A program made the position numbers and the translations under genes. 38,064 nucleotides of DNA from Pseudanabaena sp. GTDB lineage: Bacteria > Cyanobacteriota > Cyanobacteriia > Pseudanabaenales > Pseudanabaenaceae. The stretch covers positions 1 through 38,064 of the forward strand of contig QBMK01000035.1 in NCBI GenBank assembly GCA_003249035.1. The letters run 5' to 3'. Shown here in pieces: positions 1 to 7,575 of this stretch (within the stretch, counting starts at the first letter, position 1; each line of letters begins with the position of its first letter). The notes below the pieces were generated by a model. It did no database searches and was not told where the DNA came from. It saw only the letters and a list, made by a program, of their open reading frames with translations.

Positions 1-46
1 ATTAAATTATTATTCCTTAGGGCGATCGCATATTTAACGTATCACA

Positions 47-622
47 TTACCAAATTTCCGCAAGGCTCAAAACAAACTCAGGTAAAACATCTTCTCCAGA
101 GAGCGAACTCGGATTTTGCAAAACCTCCTTAGACTTCCCAATCCGATAAACTTCCACTTCCCGATCTTTGCGATTAATCAGCCAACCAAGCCTTGCACCA
201 TTATCCTGATATTCCTGCATCTTGGCTTGCGTGACCTTCAAATTATCGCTAGGCGACATCAATTCGATTACGAAATCTGGACAAATTGGCGCAAACTTAG
301 CCTGTTGCTCAGGACTTAAGGCTTCCCAGCGCTCTTTCAAAATCCATGAAGTATCAGGAGAGCGATCACTTCCATTGGGAAGTTTAAAGCCAGTTGACGA
401 GCCAAAAATAAAGCCTAACTTAGTTTTGCGATTCCAAATTGACAAATCGGTAGTAATGCTAGCACTCCGCATTCCTGTGCCGCCACCTTCTGGAGCCATA
501 ATTGTGATATCCCCTTGAGCATTGCGCTCGAATCTGAGGTCGCTATTTTTGCAGCAAAGTTGAAAAAACTGTTCGTCAGTAAGATCGATCACAGATTCTA
601 GGCTGATTGTTAAAGCATTCAT
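47..622 (-). CDS. Uma2 family (DUF820) putative endonuclease
   Basis: This 191-residue protein has the Uma2/DUF820 fold signature, a family very expanded in cyanobacteria and related to PD-(D/E)XK nucleases. The candidate metal-binding residues are visible: D90 in RSPDTSWI, then D116 and E120 in PDFVIELMSPSD, followed by the RLGWLINRKDREVEVY strand near 144-159. The length is normal for the family (about 185-200). The ATG at 622 is the natural start because the protein begins directly at the usual N-terminal helix. The biological role of Uma2 proteins is mostly unknown; association with mobile DNA is often suggested but not shown here. No partner gene is visible within the window. Family call is firm, function is not. 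Confidence 0.9.
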   Translation of the reverse strand: MNALTISLESVIDLTDEQFFQLCCKNSDLRFERNAQGDITIMAPEGGGTGMRSASITTDLSIWNRKTKLGFIFGSSTGFKLPNGSDRSPDTSWILKERWEALSPEQQAKFAPICPDFVIELMSPSDNLKVTQAKMQEYQDNGARLGWLINRKDREVEVYRIGKSKEVLQNPSSLSGEDVLPEFVLSLAEIW

Positions 623-993
623 AGTTCTCAGTATAGTCTAGAGCCTACATTCCGATTCTATCACAAGCACTAATTCATGGTGTTTAGAGCGATCCCATCT
701 CACGCATTACAAACCGATAAAACTAAATGAGATAAAGTGGAAGCCTATCGTCAAGATTGTGGAAGGAATTGGGCAAAGGATCGTAATAGGGAAGTTTTTG
801 TATTGCCCTAATCCACTCATAATCAATCCTCTTTAGATAAACGTTTAAAGCTATGACTCACGAGTGATCGCTATATTACAAACTGAAAATAGGTGTAACG
901 TAATTTCTGAGCGTTTTTAGCTGATAATAAATCGGGTTGGGCAGCGAAAACTTCCCTGTCTATGTAGCTCAAGACACCTGCACAGATAAAATT
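623..993. other. Intergenic region between divergent genes, no gene seen
   Basis: About 370 bases separate the Uma2 gene from the import ATPase gene. Only very short open frames are present, such as a 24-codon GTG frame around 738-812 that resembles nothing I know. No long palindrome of the kinds found elsewhere in the window is present. It must contain the promoters of both flanking genes, but I cannot point to convincing -35/-10 pairs. Confidence 0.5.
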
Positions 994-2337
994 ATGGATC
1001 AAAACACGGCAAAAAATAGCTTCGTTGCCTTAGAAGGTGTAGGTAAGTCTTACTTACAGCCAAATGGGCAGACTATTTCGATCATTGAAAATATTAACTG
1101 TCAGTTGCAAGTAGGCGAAATTATTGCCTTATTAGGACCTTCAGGTTCTGGTAAGTCAACATTAATGCGAATGATTGCGGGATTAATTCCACCTTCCACT
1201 GGGAAAGTACTGTATTACAATCGCCCATTAGTAGGACTAAATCCAGGGGTAGCGATCGTTTTTCAAAACTTTGCGCTTTATCCTTGGTTAACTGTCTTAG
1301 AGAATGTGGAACTTGGTCTAAAAGCAAAGGGAGAGGCAAAGGATACGAGAGAGCAAAAAGCCCTTCGCATGATCGATGTGATTGGTTTAGATGGATTTGA
1401 GAATGCTTATCCTAAGGAGTTATCGGGGGGAATGCGTCAGCGCGTTGGTTTTGCCAGAGCTTTGGCGGTTGAGCCAGAACTATTATGTATGGATGAGCCA
1501 TTTTCGGCATTGGATGTATTGACGGCAGAGAACTTACGGTTTGAGTTGCTTGACCTTTGGTTAGAAAAACGCATTCCTACTAAATCAATTTTGATTGTGA
1601 CTCATGGGATCGAAGAAGCAGTGACCCTCGCCGATCGCGTAATTGTTTTAGGTCGTAATCCTGGAAGGATTCGGGCTGATTTGCCAATTACTTTGCCGCA
1701 TTATCGCGATCGCAAAAGTCCTGAATTCCAAGCCTTAGTTGACCAAGTTTATAAAATTCTCACAAATCCCGACTTGCCCGATTTACAGCAACCAATGACC
1801 ACAACTTCCACATCTGAACCCAAACAGGATTCACAGCCTAAATATCAATCTCTACCCCATGTACGAATTGGCTCCGTGGCTGGTTTACTAGAACTCCTCG
1901 AAGGTCGTCAAGAGAAAGATATTTATCGCATTGCTCAAGAGCTTTTGTTAGAAGTTGATGATTTATTACCCATTGTTGACGCTTGCAAATTAATGGATCT
2001 CGTGGCAATTACGGAAGGGGATATTCAATTAGCTACGATGGGTGAGAAGTTCATCAATAGTAGCATTGACGAACGCAAAGCCATTATTCGCGATCTATTA
2101 CAAAAACACATTCGATTAGTGCAGCAGATTTGTCAGCTTTTGCAAGCCAAGCGTAATAAAAGGATCTCGGAAGAACTAGTTCTTGATATTTTAGAAAATC
2201 ACTTCACAAGTAAGGAAGCTCAACGTCAGCTCAGAACCGCAATGGATTGGGGACGCTATGCAGAGCTATTTAGCTATGATGAACCTTCAGGTGAAATCTT
2301 TATTGAAAGTGTTGCTGACATTGAAGAGCCAGAATAG
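994..2337 (+). CDS. ABC transporter ATPase, nitrate/sulfonate/taurine type, with C-terminal AAA-associated domain
   Basis: This is the cytoplasmic energising subunit of an importer of the nitrate/sulfonate/bicarbonate class. Walker A GPSGSGKST lies at about residues 48-56 counted from the ATG at 994. The Q-loop (VFQNFALYPW), signature LSGGMRQRVGFARAL, Walker B LLCMDEPFSALD and H-loop VTHGIEEA follow in order. After residue 280 comes a low-complexity T/S/P/Q linker and a helical C-terminal domain of about 150 residues, of the kind annotated as AAA-associated in ATPases of this class. The frame is open back to a TTG at 937, but the ATG at 994 starts just before the first strand and is preferred. 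No permease or solute-binding gene is in the window, so the substrate is unknown. Confidence 0.88.
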   Translation: MDQNTAKNSFVALEGVGKSYLQPNGQTISIIENINCQLQVGEIIALLGPSGSGKSTLMRMIAGLIPPSTGKVLYYNRPLVGLNPGVAIVFQNFALYPWLTVLENVELGLKAKGEAKDTREQKALRMIDVIGLDGFENAYPKELSGGMRQRVGFARALAVEPELLCMDEPFSALDVLTAENLRFELLDLWLEKRIPTKSILIVTHGIEEAVTLADRVIVLGRNPGRIRADLPITLPHYRDRKSPEFQALVDQVYKILTNPDLPDLQQPMTTTSTSEPKQDSQPKYQSLPHVRIGSVAGLLELLEGRQEKDIYRIAQELLLEVDDLLPIVDACKLMDLVAITEGDIQLATMGEKFINSSIDERKAIIRDLLQKHIRLVQQICQLLQAKRNKRISEELVLDILENHFTSKEAQRQLRTAMDWGRYAELFSYDEPSGEIFIESVADIEEPE

Positions 2338-2400
2338 ATAAGACTTAAGCTTTGAGCTGACTACACTTCCATTGTCAATTTGATTAGCCTAGAGCGATAA

Positions 2401-2496
2401 TACCAATTCACAAAAGTGTGACAACACTTTTGTGAATTACAACACAAACCCAGTAAGGGTTTTAAAGACACAAAATGGCATAACCATTTTGTGTCT
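2401..2496 (+). repeat. Two-hairpin intergenic repeat, copy 1
   Basis: Hairpin 1 (2405-2438) has an AAAGTGT/ACACTTT core extended by AATTCAC/GTGAATT. The centre is the palindrome AAACCCAGTAAGGGTTT at 2446-2462. Hairpin 2 (2467-2495) has an AAATGG/CCATTT core extended by GACACA/TGTGTC. The element begins with ATACCAA, as do copies 2 and 4. It lies just after the import ATPase gene and may also end its transcript. Other copies: 17804-17899, 19723-19816, 35243-35344 and a decayed one at 25549-25630. Confidence 0.85.
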
Positions 2497-2522
2497 AGGG
2501 AGAATTTAGGAAGAAAATAGTT

Positions 2523-2598
2523 CTTAAGTACTTGTGCAAAATAAATTATCCAAAACCGTAAAATTGCGCCCCTACGGGGCGCAATTTTACGGGTTTGG
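2523..2598 (+). repeat. Palindrome with one-sided conserved tail (inverted relative to the copy at 4145)
   Basis: The palindrome at 2550-2598 has 23-base arms (CCAAAACCG...GCGCCCC) with one mismatch and a TAC loop. Its left flank (2523-2549) contains AAGTACTTGTGCAAAATAA. The reverse complement of that flank follows the related palindrome at 4145-4195, so both tail and hairpin are shared and the two copies are in opposite orientation. It lies 24 bases past the stop codon of gltA and probably also ends that transcript. Confidence 0.8.
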
Positions 2599-2622
2599 AT
2601 GTGTAATTAATACTTAATTATC

Positions 2623-3759
2623 CTAGCGATCGCTAATAGGCAGATAGGTGACATCATGTAACCCTGTATAAACCTGCGTTGGTCGGAAAAGTCGATTGTC
2701 GGAAAGTTGCTCTTTCCAATGAGCTAGCCAACCAGGAACACGGGCGATCGCAAAAATAGTTGTAAACAAATTACTAGGAATCCCTAATTTCTTGTAAACC
2801 AATCCCGAATAGAAATCCACATTCGGGTGGATACCTTTACTAGATAGCTTCTCAAAGGCTTGCTTTTCTAGTTCGAGAGCAATGTCATAGTAAGGATCGT
2901 GACCAAACTCGTCGAACATTTTATGTACTAAGTCCTGCAAAACGATCGCGCGAGGATCTTTGACTTTATATATGCGATGTCCAAATCCCATGAGCTTTTC
3001 TTTGCGCTCAATTTTATTCTCAAGGTAAGCAGTCACATTCTCAACCGAGCCAATTTCTTCGAGCATCATCATGACTTGCTCATTAGCACCACCATGCAAA
3101 GGTCCAGCAAGAGTACCGATCGCTGAAGTAATAACCGCATAGGGATCGGTCAGCGTTGAAGCCGTAACTAAAGCCGCAAAAGTCGAAGCATTAACAGTAT
3201 GCTCGGCATGAAGAGTTAAACAGACATCAAAAACATGTGCTGCAAGAGGAGCAGGAACCTTCTCGTTTAACATGTACAGGAAATTAGAGGCGTAGTCCAA
3301 ATCATCGCGAGGCATCACAGGATCATTACCTTGACGCATCATATGAAAAGCCGCCACCATTGTTGGTACTTTTGCTAGCAGCCTTAAGGTTGCCTGATAA
3401 ATGTAGTCCACATCATGGAAATTACCCAGAGGATAGAACATTCCCAAAGCTGCAACACTTGTTTGCAGTGCATCCATCGGATGTGCATTATCAGGGAATG
3501 ACTTAATCATGTCGCGAATGCGATACTTAATTCTTCTTCTATGCCTGAGATCGTGCTCAAATTCTTCTAGTTGAGTAGCTTTTGGCAATTCACCGAAGAT
3601 TAGTAAGTAGCTGGTTTCAAGAAAATTACTATGCTTGCAAAGATCCTCAATGCGGATACCTCGATATTCGAGCAACCCTGCTTTCCCATCAACATAGCTT
3701 ATATTAGATTGGGTTGCAGGAACCCCCTCTAAACCAGGCTTATATTCTCCGATCGCCAT
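2623..3759 (-). CDS. gltA: Citrate synthase
   Basis: It condenses oxaloacetate and acetyl-CoA to citrate, entering the oxidative TCA branch in the cytoplasm. The 378-residue length fits the small, Gram-positive/cyanobacterial type II-like enzyme rather than the longer proteobacterial one. Catalytic residues are visible: H222 in GPLHGGANE, H261 in MGFGHRIYK and D315 in NVDFYSGL. H187 in LHAEHTVNAS is the other conserved histidine. The ATG at 3759 starts directly at the first conserved block (EYKPGLEGVPATQS). The gene is alone, with a palindrome at its 3' end and psbY upstream on the same strand. Aconitase B, the next enzyme of the pathway, is encoded at 15139-17739. Confidence 0.97.
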   Translation of the reverse strand: MAIGEYKPGLEGVPATQSNISYVDGKAGLLEYRGIRIEDLCKHSNFLETSYLLIFGELPKATQLEEFEHDLRHRRRIKYRIRDMIKSFPDNAHPMDALQTSVAALGMFYPLGNFHDVDYIYQATLRLLAKVPTMVAAFHMMRQGNDPVMPRDDLDYASNFLYMLNEKVPAPLAAHVFDVCLTLHAEHTVNASTFAALVTASTLTDPYAVITSAIGTLAGPLHGGANEQVMMMLEEIGSVENVTAYLENKIERKEKLMGFGHRIYKVKDPRAIVLQDLVHKMFDEFGHDPYYDIALELEKQAFEKLSSKGIHPNVDFYSGLVYKKLGIPSNLFTTIFAIARVPGWLAHWKEQLSDNRLFRPTQVYTGLHDVTYLPISDR

Positions 3760-3847
3760 ATTTTAGCTACCCTACAAGATTAGTTTTGTTTATTTCTTTA
3801 GATTATTTTATCGCTATGTCTGCTTATGACTGTACATACCTAACAAT

Positions 3848-3900
3848 AAACCCAAATATTAAGAAAGGACGCTATGCGTCCTTTCTTAATATTTGGGTTT
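3848..3900 (-). terminator. Perfect 53-bp AAACCC-type palindrome, likely psbY terminator
   Basis: Two exact 25-base arms start with AAACCCAAATATT and are separated by the loop TAT. It sits 10 bases after the psbY stop codon and upstream of gltA, so it probably ends the psbY transcript. The outer AAACCC/GGGTTT bases match the palindromes at 4145, 5143, 7521 and 9101. Confidence 0.75.
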
Positions 3901-3910
3901 TGCGATGAAC

Positions 3911-4045
3911 TTATTGGAAAGGATTGTTACCTTGCTTGCCAAATAGAGAAGCTTCACCCTTAATTACAGCTTTGCCAAGGTTAAAGGCTGCCCATGCAGC
4001 TACCAAAACAATGGGGCCTAATACTATTAATACTCTTAAATCCAT
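3911..4045 (-). CDS. psbY: Photosystem II protein Y
   Basis: This is a 44-residue protein. It begins MDLRVLIVLGPIVLVAAWAA and continues with FNLGKAVIKG, one thylakoid membrane helix followed by a polar tail ending in NNPFQ. The MDxRVxxVxxPxxxAxxWAxxNxG pattern is that of PsbY, a peripheral low-molecular-weight photosystem II subunit near cytochrome b559. Cyanobacterial PsbY is about 39-45 residues. The tail here is slightly extended. No clear Shine-Dalgarno precedes the ATG at 4045. The gene is monocistronic, with a strong palindrome right after it. Confidence 0.85.
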   Translation of the reverse strand: MDLRVLIVLGPIVLVAAWAAFNLGKAVIKGEASLFGKQGNNPFQ

Positions 4046-4113
4046 ATGTTTATACCGATTAACTAGAAATTGCTTTTAGTACTCATTATGACAGCAAATC
4101 TGAAAGTTGAACT

Positions 4114-4253
4114 CTAAAAAGTAGACGTGTCAGTAATTCTCATTCCCAAACCCGAAAAGTTGCGCCCCTGCGGGGCGCAACTTTTCGGGTTTGGGTAATT
4201 ATTTTGCACAAGTACTTAGATTCGCGAGCTTTGCTCGCACATCTACTTTTTAG
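4114..4253. mobile_element. 140-bp MITE-like element with CTAAAAAGTAGA ends
   Basis: The ends are inverted repeats of 16 bases, CTAAAAAGTAGACGTG at 4114-4129 and CACATCTACTTTTTAG at 4238-4253, with one mismatch. The element contains the AAACCC-type palindrome and tail (4145-4219) and a small hairpin GCGAGCTTTGCTCGC (4224-4238). It encodes no protein. No obvious target duplication was seen. It lies between the starts of psbY and uppP. Confidence 0.65.
4145..4219 (+). repeat. AAACCC-type palindrome with conserved tail
   Basis: Exact 24-base arms (4145-4168 and 4172-4195) start CCCAAACCCG and end GCGCCCC, with loop TGC. They are followed by a tail containing TAATTATTTTGCACAAG. Both palindrome type and tail recur in opposite orientation at 2523-2598, and a weaker version is at 5143-5213. 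It is nested inside the inverted-repeat element at 4114-4253. Confidence 0.8.
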
Positions 4254-4301
4254 GGTTTTGCAAATTCGTGATATAAGTCGTTTGTCTAATTTTTGATTTT
4301 T

Positions 4302-5144
4302 ATGGAATACTGGCAAGCTTTTGTTTTAGGGATCGTGCAAGGATTAACTGAATTTTTGCCGATTAGTAGTACGGCTCATCTGAAGGTAGTTCCTGCAATA
4401 TTTGGATGGAAAGATGCTGGTCTATCCTTTGATGCTGTGATTCAGCTGGGGAGCATTGCCGCTGTTGTCGGCTATTTCTGGAAAGATCTCAGCAATATAA
4501 CTCTAGGCAGTATCAAAGCCGTCCGATCGCAAAACTACAAGTCCCAAGAATTTAAGTTGGCAGTGGCGATTGCCCTTGGTACAATCCCAATTTTATTTGG
4601 TGGTTTGCTAATTAAAATTTTTGTCCCAGACTATGACAAGTCTCCTTTGCGAAGTTTGACAGCGATTGCGATCGCCTCAATTGTCATGTCCAGTTTGCTT
4701 GCGCTAGCGGAGATATTAGGTCAGCGTGGCAAAACTGAAAAGCGTCAATTCCAAAGAGTAAGAGTAATTGATGGCATTTTGATGGGCGTAGCGCAAACTA
4801 TGGCTCTTGTTCCAGGAGTATCGCGTTCAGGCTCAACATTGACCGCAGGTTTATTTTTAGGATTAGATCGCGTTGCCGCAACAAGGTTTTCCTTTTTGCT
4901 AGGCATTCCTGCTATCACCATTGGTGGGCTGGTTGAGTTAATCAGCTTGATTAGAAAAGGCTTTGGTGACGTTGGTGCAGGACAGCTTGCGATCGGGCTA
5001 TTCTCCTCGGTGATTTTTTCGTATTTAGCGATCGCATGGTTGTTGAAGTTTTTTCAAACCCATACAACATGGGTATTTGTAATCTATCGACTTATTTTTG
5101 GAACATTGCTTCTAACCGCTCTAGGAATAGGATGGCTTAAATAA
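4302..5144 (+). CDS. uppP: Undecaprenyl-diphosphatase
   Basis: This integral membrane phosphatase recycles undecaprenyl pyrophosphate to the monophosphate carrier used for peptidoglycan and other envelope polymers. Both family signatures are present: EFLPISSTAHL near residues 18-28 and PGVSRSGST near 170-178, which together form the active site. The protein is 280 residues with about eight hydrophobic segments, normal for UppP/BacA. The ATG at 4302 (MEYWQAFVLGIVQGLTE) is preferred over a TTG three codons upstream. The stop codon is immediately followed by an AAACCC-type palindrome that likely ends the transcript. Confidence 0.96.
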   Translation: MEYWQAFVLGIVQGLTEFLPISSTAHLKVVPAIFGWKDAGLSFDAVIQLGSIAAVVGYFWKDLSNITLGSIKAVRSQNYKSQEFKLAVAIALGTIPILFGGLLIKIFVPDYDKSPLRSLTAIAIASIVMSSLLALAEILGQRGKTEKRQFQRVRVIDGILMGVAQTMALVPGVSRSGSTLTAGLFLGLDRVAATRFSFLLGIPAITIGGLVELISLIRKGFGDVGAGQLAIGLFSSVIFSYLAIAWLLKFFQTHTTWVFVIYRLIFGTLLLTALGIGWLK

Positions 5145-5213
5145 AACCCAAAAATTAGAAAAGGCACGCTTAGCGTGCTTTTTCTAATTTTTAAAATAAT
5201 TTTTTGCACAGTG
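5143..5213 (+). repeat. AAACCC-type palindrome with degenerate tail, likely uppP terminator
   Basis: The sequence AAACCCAAAAATTAG opens an inverted repeat of about 20 bases per arm, with GCTTAGC at its tip. It ends at about 5192 in a T-rich stretch. It is followed by AATAATTTTTTGCACA, a weaker form of the tail next to the palindromes at 2550 and 4145. The element begins inside the uppP stop codon. Confidence 0.7.
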
Positions 5214-5355
5214 AAAATTTATTTGTTTATTTCCTGTATAGTTATAGATCGCACGATCTTTCATGCTCGGATCGGGTTATTTAGAAAAATTGGTGAAACT
5301 AGGTAAAACTAAATTTCCCAATACCTGTACGGCATCTACTGAATATTTAAACACC

Positions 5356-5685
5356 ATGAGTTACGCAATCATTGAAACAGGCGGTAAGCAATATCGCGTC
5401 GAAGTCGGCAGATTTTATGACGTTGAGCTACTTGAAGCCGAAGAAGACAGCAAACTGTCTATTGAAAAAGTTTTGTTTGTCAATATGGAAGGTGCCATTT
5501 CAATTGGTCAGCCTTTAGTTGATAGCGCAAGCGTAGAAGTTACTGTAATGCGCCATCATAAGGCGAAAAAAGTAATCGTTTACAAAATGCGTCCTAAGAA
5601 GAAAACTCGCAGAAAGAACGGTCACCGTCAGCCTATGACTCGGATCATGGTTGAAGCAATTAACCTAAGCGGTAAGGCAGCTTAA
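5356..5685 (+). CDS. rplU: 50S ribosomal protein L21
   Basis: This 109-residue protein carries the L21 hallmarks: [16 protein letters not shown] at the N-terminus, a central VLFV block and the basic stretch [19 protein letters not shown] that contacts 23S rRNA. The frame is open back to a TTG at 5263, but the ATG at 5356 is the family start. The 210-base leader contains a small palindrome AGATCGCACGATCT (5246-5259), a possible part of an L21 leader, though this is unproven. rpmA follows 79 bases downstream with a hairpin between, the universal L21-L27 order. Confidence 0.96.
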   Translation: MSYAIIETGGKQYRVEVGRFYDVELLEAEEDSKLSIEKVLFVNMEGAISIGQPLVDSASVEVTVMRHHKAKKVIVYKMRPKKKTRRKNGHRQPMTRIMVEAINLSGKAA

Positions 5686-5689
5686 ACCA

Positions 5690-5733
5690 ACTAAAGCAAA
5701 TGTCACATAGCTGTATTTGCTTTAGTCATTTTT
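5690..5733 (+). terminator. Hairpin between rplU and rpmA
   Basis: ACTAAAGCAAAT pairs with ATTTGCTTTAGT around a loop containing CACATAGCTG, followed by CATTTTTTG. This is a likely intrinsic or attenuating terminator between L21 and L27. Confidence 0.7.
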
Positions 5734-5764
5734 TGATTAGCACTTTTTAGAGGATACAAAACAA

Positions 5765-6052
5765 ATGGCACATAAGAAGGGTACAGGTAGTACAAGAAAC
5801 GGACGTGACTCTAATGCTAAGCGCCTTGGCGTAAAGCGTTATGGCGGTCAAGTCGTTAAGGCTGGCAGCATCCTAGTCCGCCAACGCGGCACTAAGTTTC
5901 ACCCAGGCAATAACGTTGGTCGTGGTAGCGATGATACATTGTACGCAACCGTTGATGGCGTTGTAACCTTTGAGCGCTTTGGCAAAACCCGTAAGAAAAT
6001 TAGCGTTTATGCACCTGTAGCTGTAGAAGTTGCAGAAGCAGAAGTTGCTTAA
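5765..6052 (+). CDS. rpmA: 50S ribosomal protein L27
   Basis: The 95-residue protein starts [17 protein letters not shown]27's flexible N-terminal arm reaches the peptidyl transferase centre. The segment with [19 protein letters not shown] and [13 protein letters not shown] is the family signature. There is no extra N-terminal cleavage peptide of the Firmicutes type. The start at 5765 is preceded by GAGGAT about 13 bases upstream. A strong terminator begins at the stop codon. Confidence 0.97.
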   Translation: MAHKKGTGSTRNGRDSNAKRLGVKRYGGQVVKAGSILVRQRGTKFHPGNNVGRGSDDTLYATVDGVVTFERFGKTRKKISVYAPVAVEVAEAEVA

Positions 6053-6094
6053 AACAAAAAAGTGAGTGCCCTCAAGCACTCACTTTTTTGTTTT
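6051..6094 (+). terminator. rpmA terminator (bidirectional)
   Basis: A near-perfect palindrome, AAAACAAAAAAGTGAGTGC pairing with GCACTCACTTTTTTGTTTT, begins at the rpmA stop. The A-tract/T-tract symmetry would let it also end the convergent receiver gene transcript. Confidence 0.9.
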
Positions 6095-6120
6095 AGAGGC
6101 TGTTCTTTTCACAGCCTCTA
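6094..6120. terminator. Second hairpin between convergent rpmA and receiver gene
   Basis: TAGAGGCTG pairs with CAGCCTCTA around a loop TTCTTTTCA, followed by seven T on the plus strand. The right arm overlaps the stop codon of the receiver gene. Confidence 0.7.
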
Positions 6121-6540
6121 TTTTTTTGTTTTCAATGATGCGTAGTGCTGCAAAAGATTTTTGAGCTTTTCAATCTGAATGGGTTTACTGATGTAATCAT
6201 TCATTCCTGCATCACGAAAGATGTGTTGATCGTCATCTATGTCAGTTGCAGTCATCGCAATGATCGCTATAGGGGGAAGTCGTAATTCTGATTCCTGCTT
6301 GCGGATATATTTGGTTGTCTCTAAGCCGTCCATCTCAGGCATCTGAATATCCATCAAGATCAGATCGTAGGATTGATCGGCGATCGCTCTAATTGCTTCT
6401 AAACCGTTATTAACTATATCGGCTTGGTATCCTAAGTGAGCCAGCATCCTTTTGGCTACCTTCTGGTTAACAGGATTATCTTCGGCTAACAGTATTCTGA
6501 AACCAGATAAAGACGAATCGAGTCTGCCTGAGGCATCCAT
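6118..6540 (-). CDS. Stand-alone response regulator receiver protein
   Basis: A single CheY-like receiver domain of 140 residues. Acidic residues E20 and D21 (LLAEDNPVNQ), phospho-acceptor D64 (LILMDIQMPEMDG), T97 (AMTA) and K119 (YISKP) are all present, so it should be phosphorylatable. The DNPVNQKVAKRML and MDIQMPEMDGLE motifs resemble receivers attached to hybrid histidine kinases rather than DNA-binding regulators. It has no output domain, and no kinase is in the window. The ATG lies 6 bases after the gatC stop, so the two genes are probably co-transcribed. Its cognate kinase and target are unknown. Confidence 0.9.
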   Translation of the reverse strand: MDASGRLDSSLSGFRILLAEDNPVNQKVAKRMLAHLGYQADIVNNGLEAIRAIADQSYDLILMDIQMPEMDGLETTKYIRKQESELRLPPIAIIAMTATDIDDDQHIFRDAGMNDYISKPIQIEKLKNLLQHYASLKTKK

Positions 6541-6546
6541 AGGTAT

Positions 6547-6837
6547 CTAACCCATAATTTGCGGTACGCGGAAAAAGTCTTCTTCGCGATCGGGTGCACA
6601 GTCAAGTAAGACTTCGCGATCGGCAAAGGGCTGTAATACGTCGGGGCGAGTAATGTTGACAGTATTTACTGCTCTTGTTGTCGGCTCAACTCCTTCTAGT
6701 AAAGGATCGAGTTCATTTAGCTGTTGGAAATAATCCAAAATGCTATCTAGTTGCTTAGTAAAAGAAATTTCTTCAGCTTCGGTTAATTGTAACCTGCCTA
6801 AATGGGCAACGTGGCGAACTTGGTCTCTGTCAATCAT
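6547..6837 (-). CDS. gatC: Asp-tRNA(Asn)/Glu-tRNA(Gln) amidotransferase subunit C
   Basis: GatC is the small stabilising subunit of the GatCAB amidotransferase that makes Gln-tRNA(Gln) by transamidation. The 96-residue protein matches the family: IDRDQVRHVAHLGRLQLTEAE at the N-terminus, ILDYFQQLNELD in the middle and TTRAVNTVNITRPDVLQPF towards the end. The ATG at 6837 is chosen; the frame extends 13 codons further upstream without family similarity. gatA and gatB are not in the window, as is usual in cyanobacteria. A receiver gene follows almost immediately. Confidence 0.95.
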   Translation of the reverse strand: MIDRDQVRHVAHLGRLQLTEAEEISFTKQLDSILDYFQQLNELDPLLEGVEPTTRAVNTVNITRPDVLQPFADREVLLDCAPDREEDFFRVPQIMG

Positions 6838-6862
6838 AACTTCTATATATGTAAGCAAATAT

Positions 6863-6902
6863 GAATCTTGAAACAAGATGCTTAAGCACCTTGTTTCAAG
6901 AT
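6863..6902 (-). terminator. Palindrome between ycf3 and gatC
   Basis: AATCTTGAAACAAG and CTTGTTTCAAGATT form 20-base arms with one mismatch and almost no loop. It lies 48 bases past the ycf3 stop and just upstream of the gatC start, so it probably separates the two transcripts. Confidence 0.7.
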
Positions 6903-6950
6903 TTTGAGAAAAGAACTATGCAAATCTGTGGGTAATTATATAAAAACAGT

Positions 6951-7463
6951 CTAGAAGAACAAGTTAATGTCGGCTCTACCAGTAGTTTTTAGCCAGTTTT
7001 GGGCTTCGATGTAGTTGTTTGGCGCAAGGCGGATTGCTCTCACCCAATGGTCGGCTGCGATGTTGAAATATTCTTCAGATTGTTCTTCATCTTGGGCATT
7101 TTCGCCTTTATGGTGATAAATCACTGCCACATTATTGAGAGCTTGTGGCATTCGAGGATTAAGGTCGATCGCCTGCTCATAAAGCTCAAGAGCTTTGTCA
7201 TGGTCACCATTGCTAGCATGAATCAGTCCCATGTTGTAATACACATAGCTGCGATCGTAGGAATTCTCCTCAAGGTTGAGGGCTTCTTCGTAGTTTGCTA
7301 ATGCTTCGGCATATTCACCATCGCCTTGAGCTGACATACCGTCACGGTAGTAAGCAAAGGCTTCTTTTTCTCTCTGGCTAGCAGGAAAGAGTTTTAAAAT
7401 CGTGTCGGCAATAACGGTAAAAGTTTGATCGACGAAGTTGTCATTACGTTGCGATCTAGGCAT
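6951..7463 (-). CDS. ycf3: Photosystem I assembly protein Ycf3
   Basis: Ycf3 is a thylakoid-associated tetratricopeptide-repeat chaperone required for assembly of the PsaA/PsaB core of photosystem I. The 170-residue protein begins [20 protein letters not shown], as in the family (usually about 170-173). It contains three TPR units, near residues 37-68 ([20 protein letters not shown]), 75-108 ([20 protein letters not shown]) and 110-155. The C-terminal [18 protein letters not shown] is also diagnostic. It is separate from its neighbours and flanked by palindromes on both sides. Confidence 0.96.
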   Translation of the reverse strand: MPRSQRNDNFVDQTFTVIADTILKLFPASQREKEAFAYYRDGMSAQGDGEYAEALANYEEALNLEENSYDRSYVYYNMGLIHASNGDHDKALELYEQAIDLNPRMPQALNNVAVIYHHKGENAQDEEQSEEYFNIAADHWVRAIRLAPNNYIEAQNWLKTTGRADINLFF

Positions 7464-7520
7464 AGTTCTTTATAAATTTGCAGTCAATTACTAATCAGCA
7501 TAGCAAAAGCTTGATAAATT

Positions 7521-7575
7521 AAAACCCATAAAGTTAAGAGACACGCGAACCGTGCCTCTTAACTTTATGGGTTTT
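7521..7575 (-). repeat. AAACCC-type 55-bp palindrome, likely terminator of the ABC-2 permease gene
   Basis: AAAACCCATAAAGTTAAGAG pairs with its complement ending TGGGTTTT, with one mismatched position near the tip CACGCGAACCGTG. It overlaps the stop codon of the permease gene by two bases and lies upstream of ycf3. Its length equals that of the palindromes at 9101 and 9165. Confidence 0.8.

Noticed and set aside
738-812. Short GTG frame (VEAYRQDCGRNWAKDR...) in the 623-993 gap
   Set aside because: Only 24 codons, no ribosome binding site and no recognisable family.
623-993. tRNA or small RNA genes in the intergenic gaps (all gaps read, not only this one)
   Set aside because: No cloverleaf with a GGTTCRANNCC arm and no Yfr1 ACTCCTCACAC motif was found by eye. 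A covariance search would be needed to exclude diverged RNAs.
4114-4253. Target site duplication around the CTAAAAAGTAGA element
   Set aside because: The bases outside the two ends do not form a convincing direct repeat, so insertion is argued from the ends alone.
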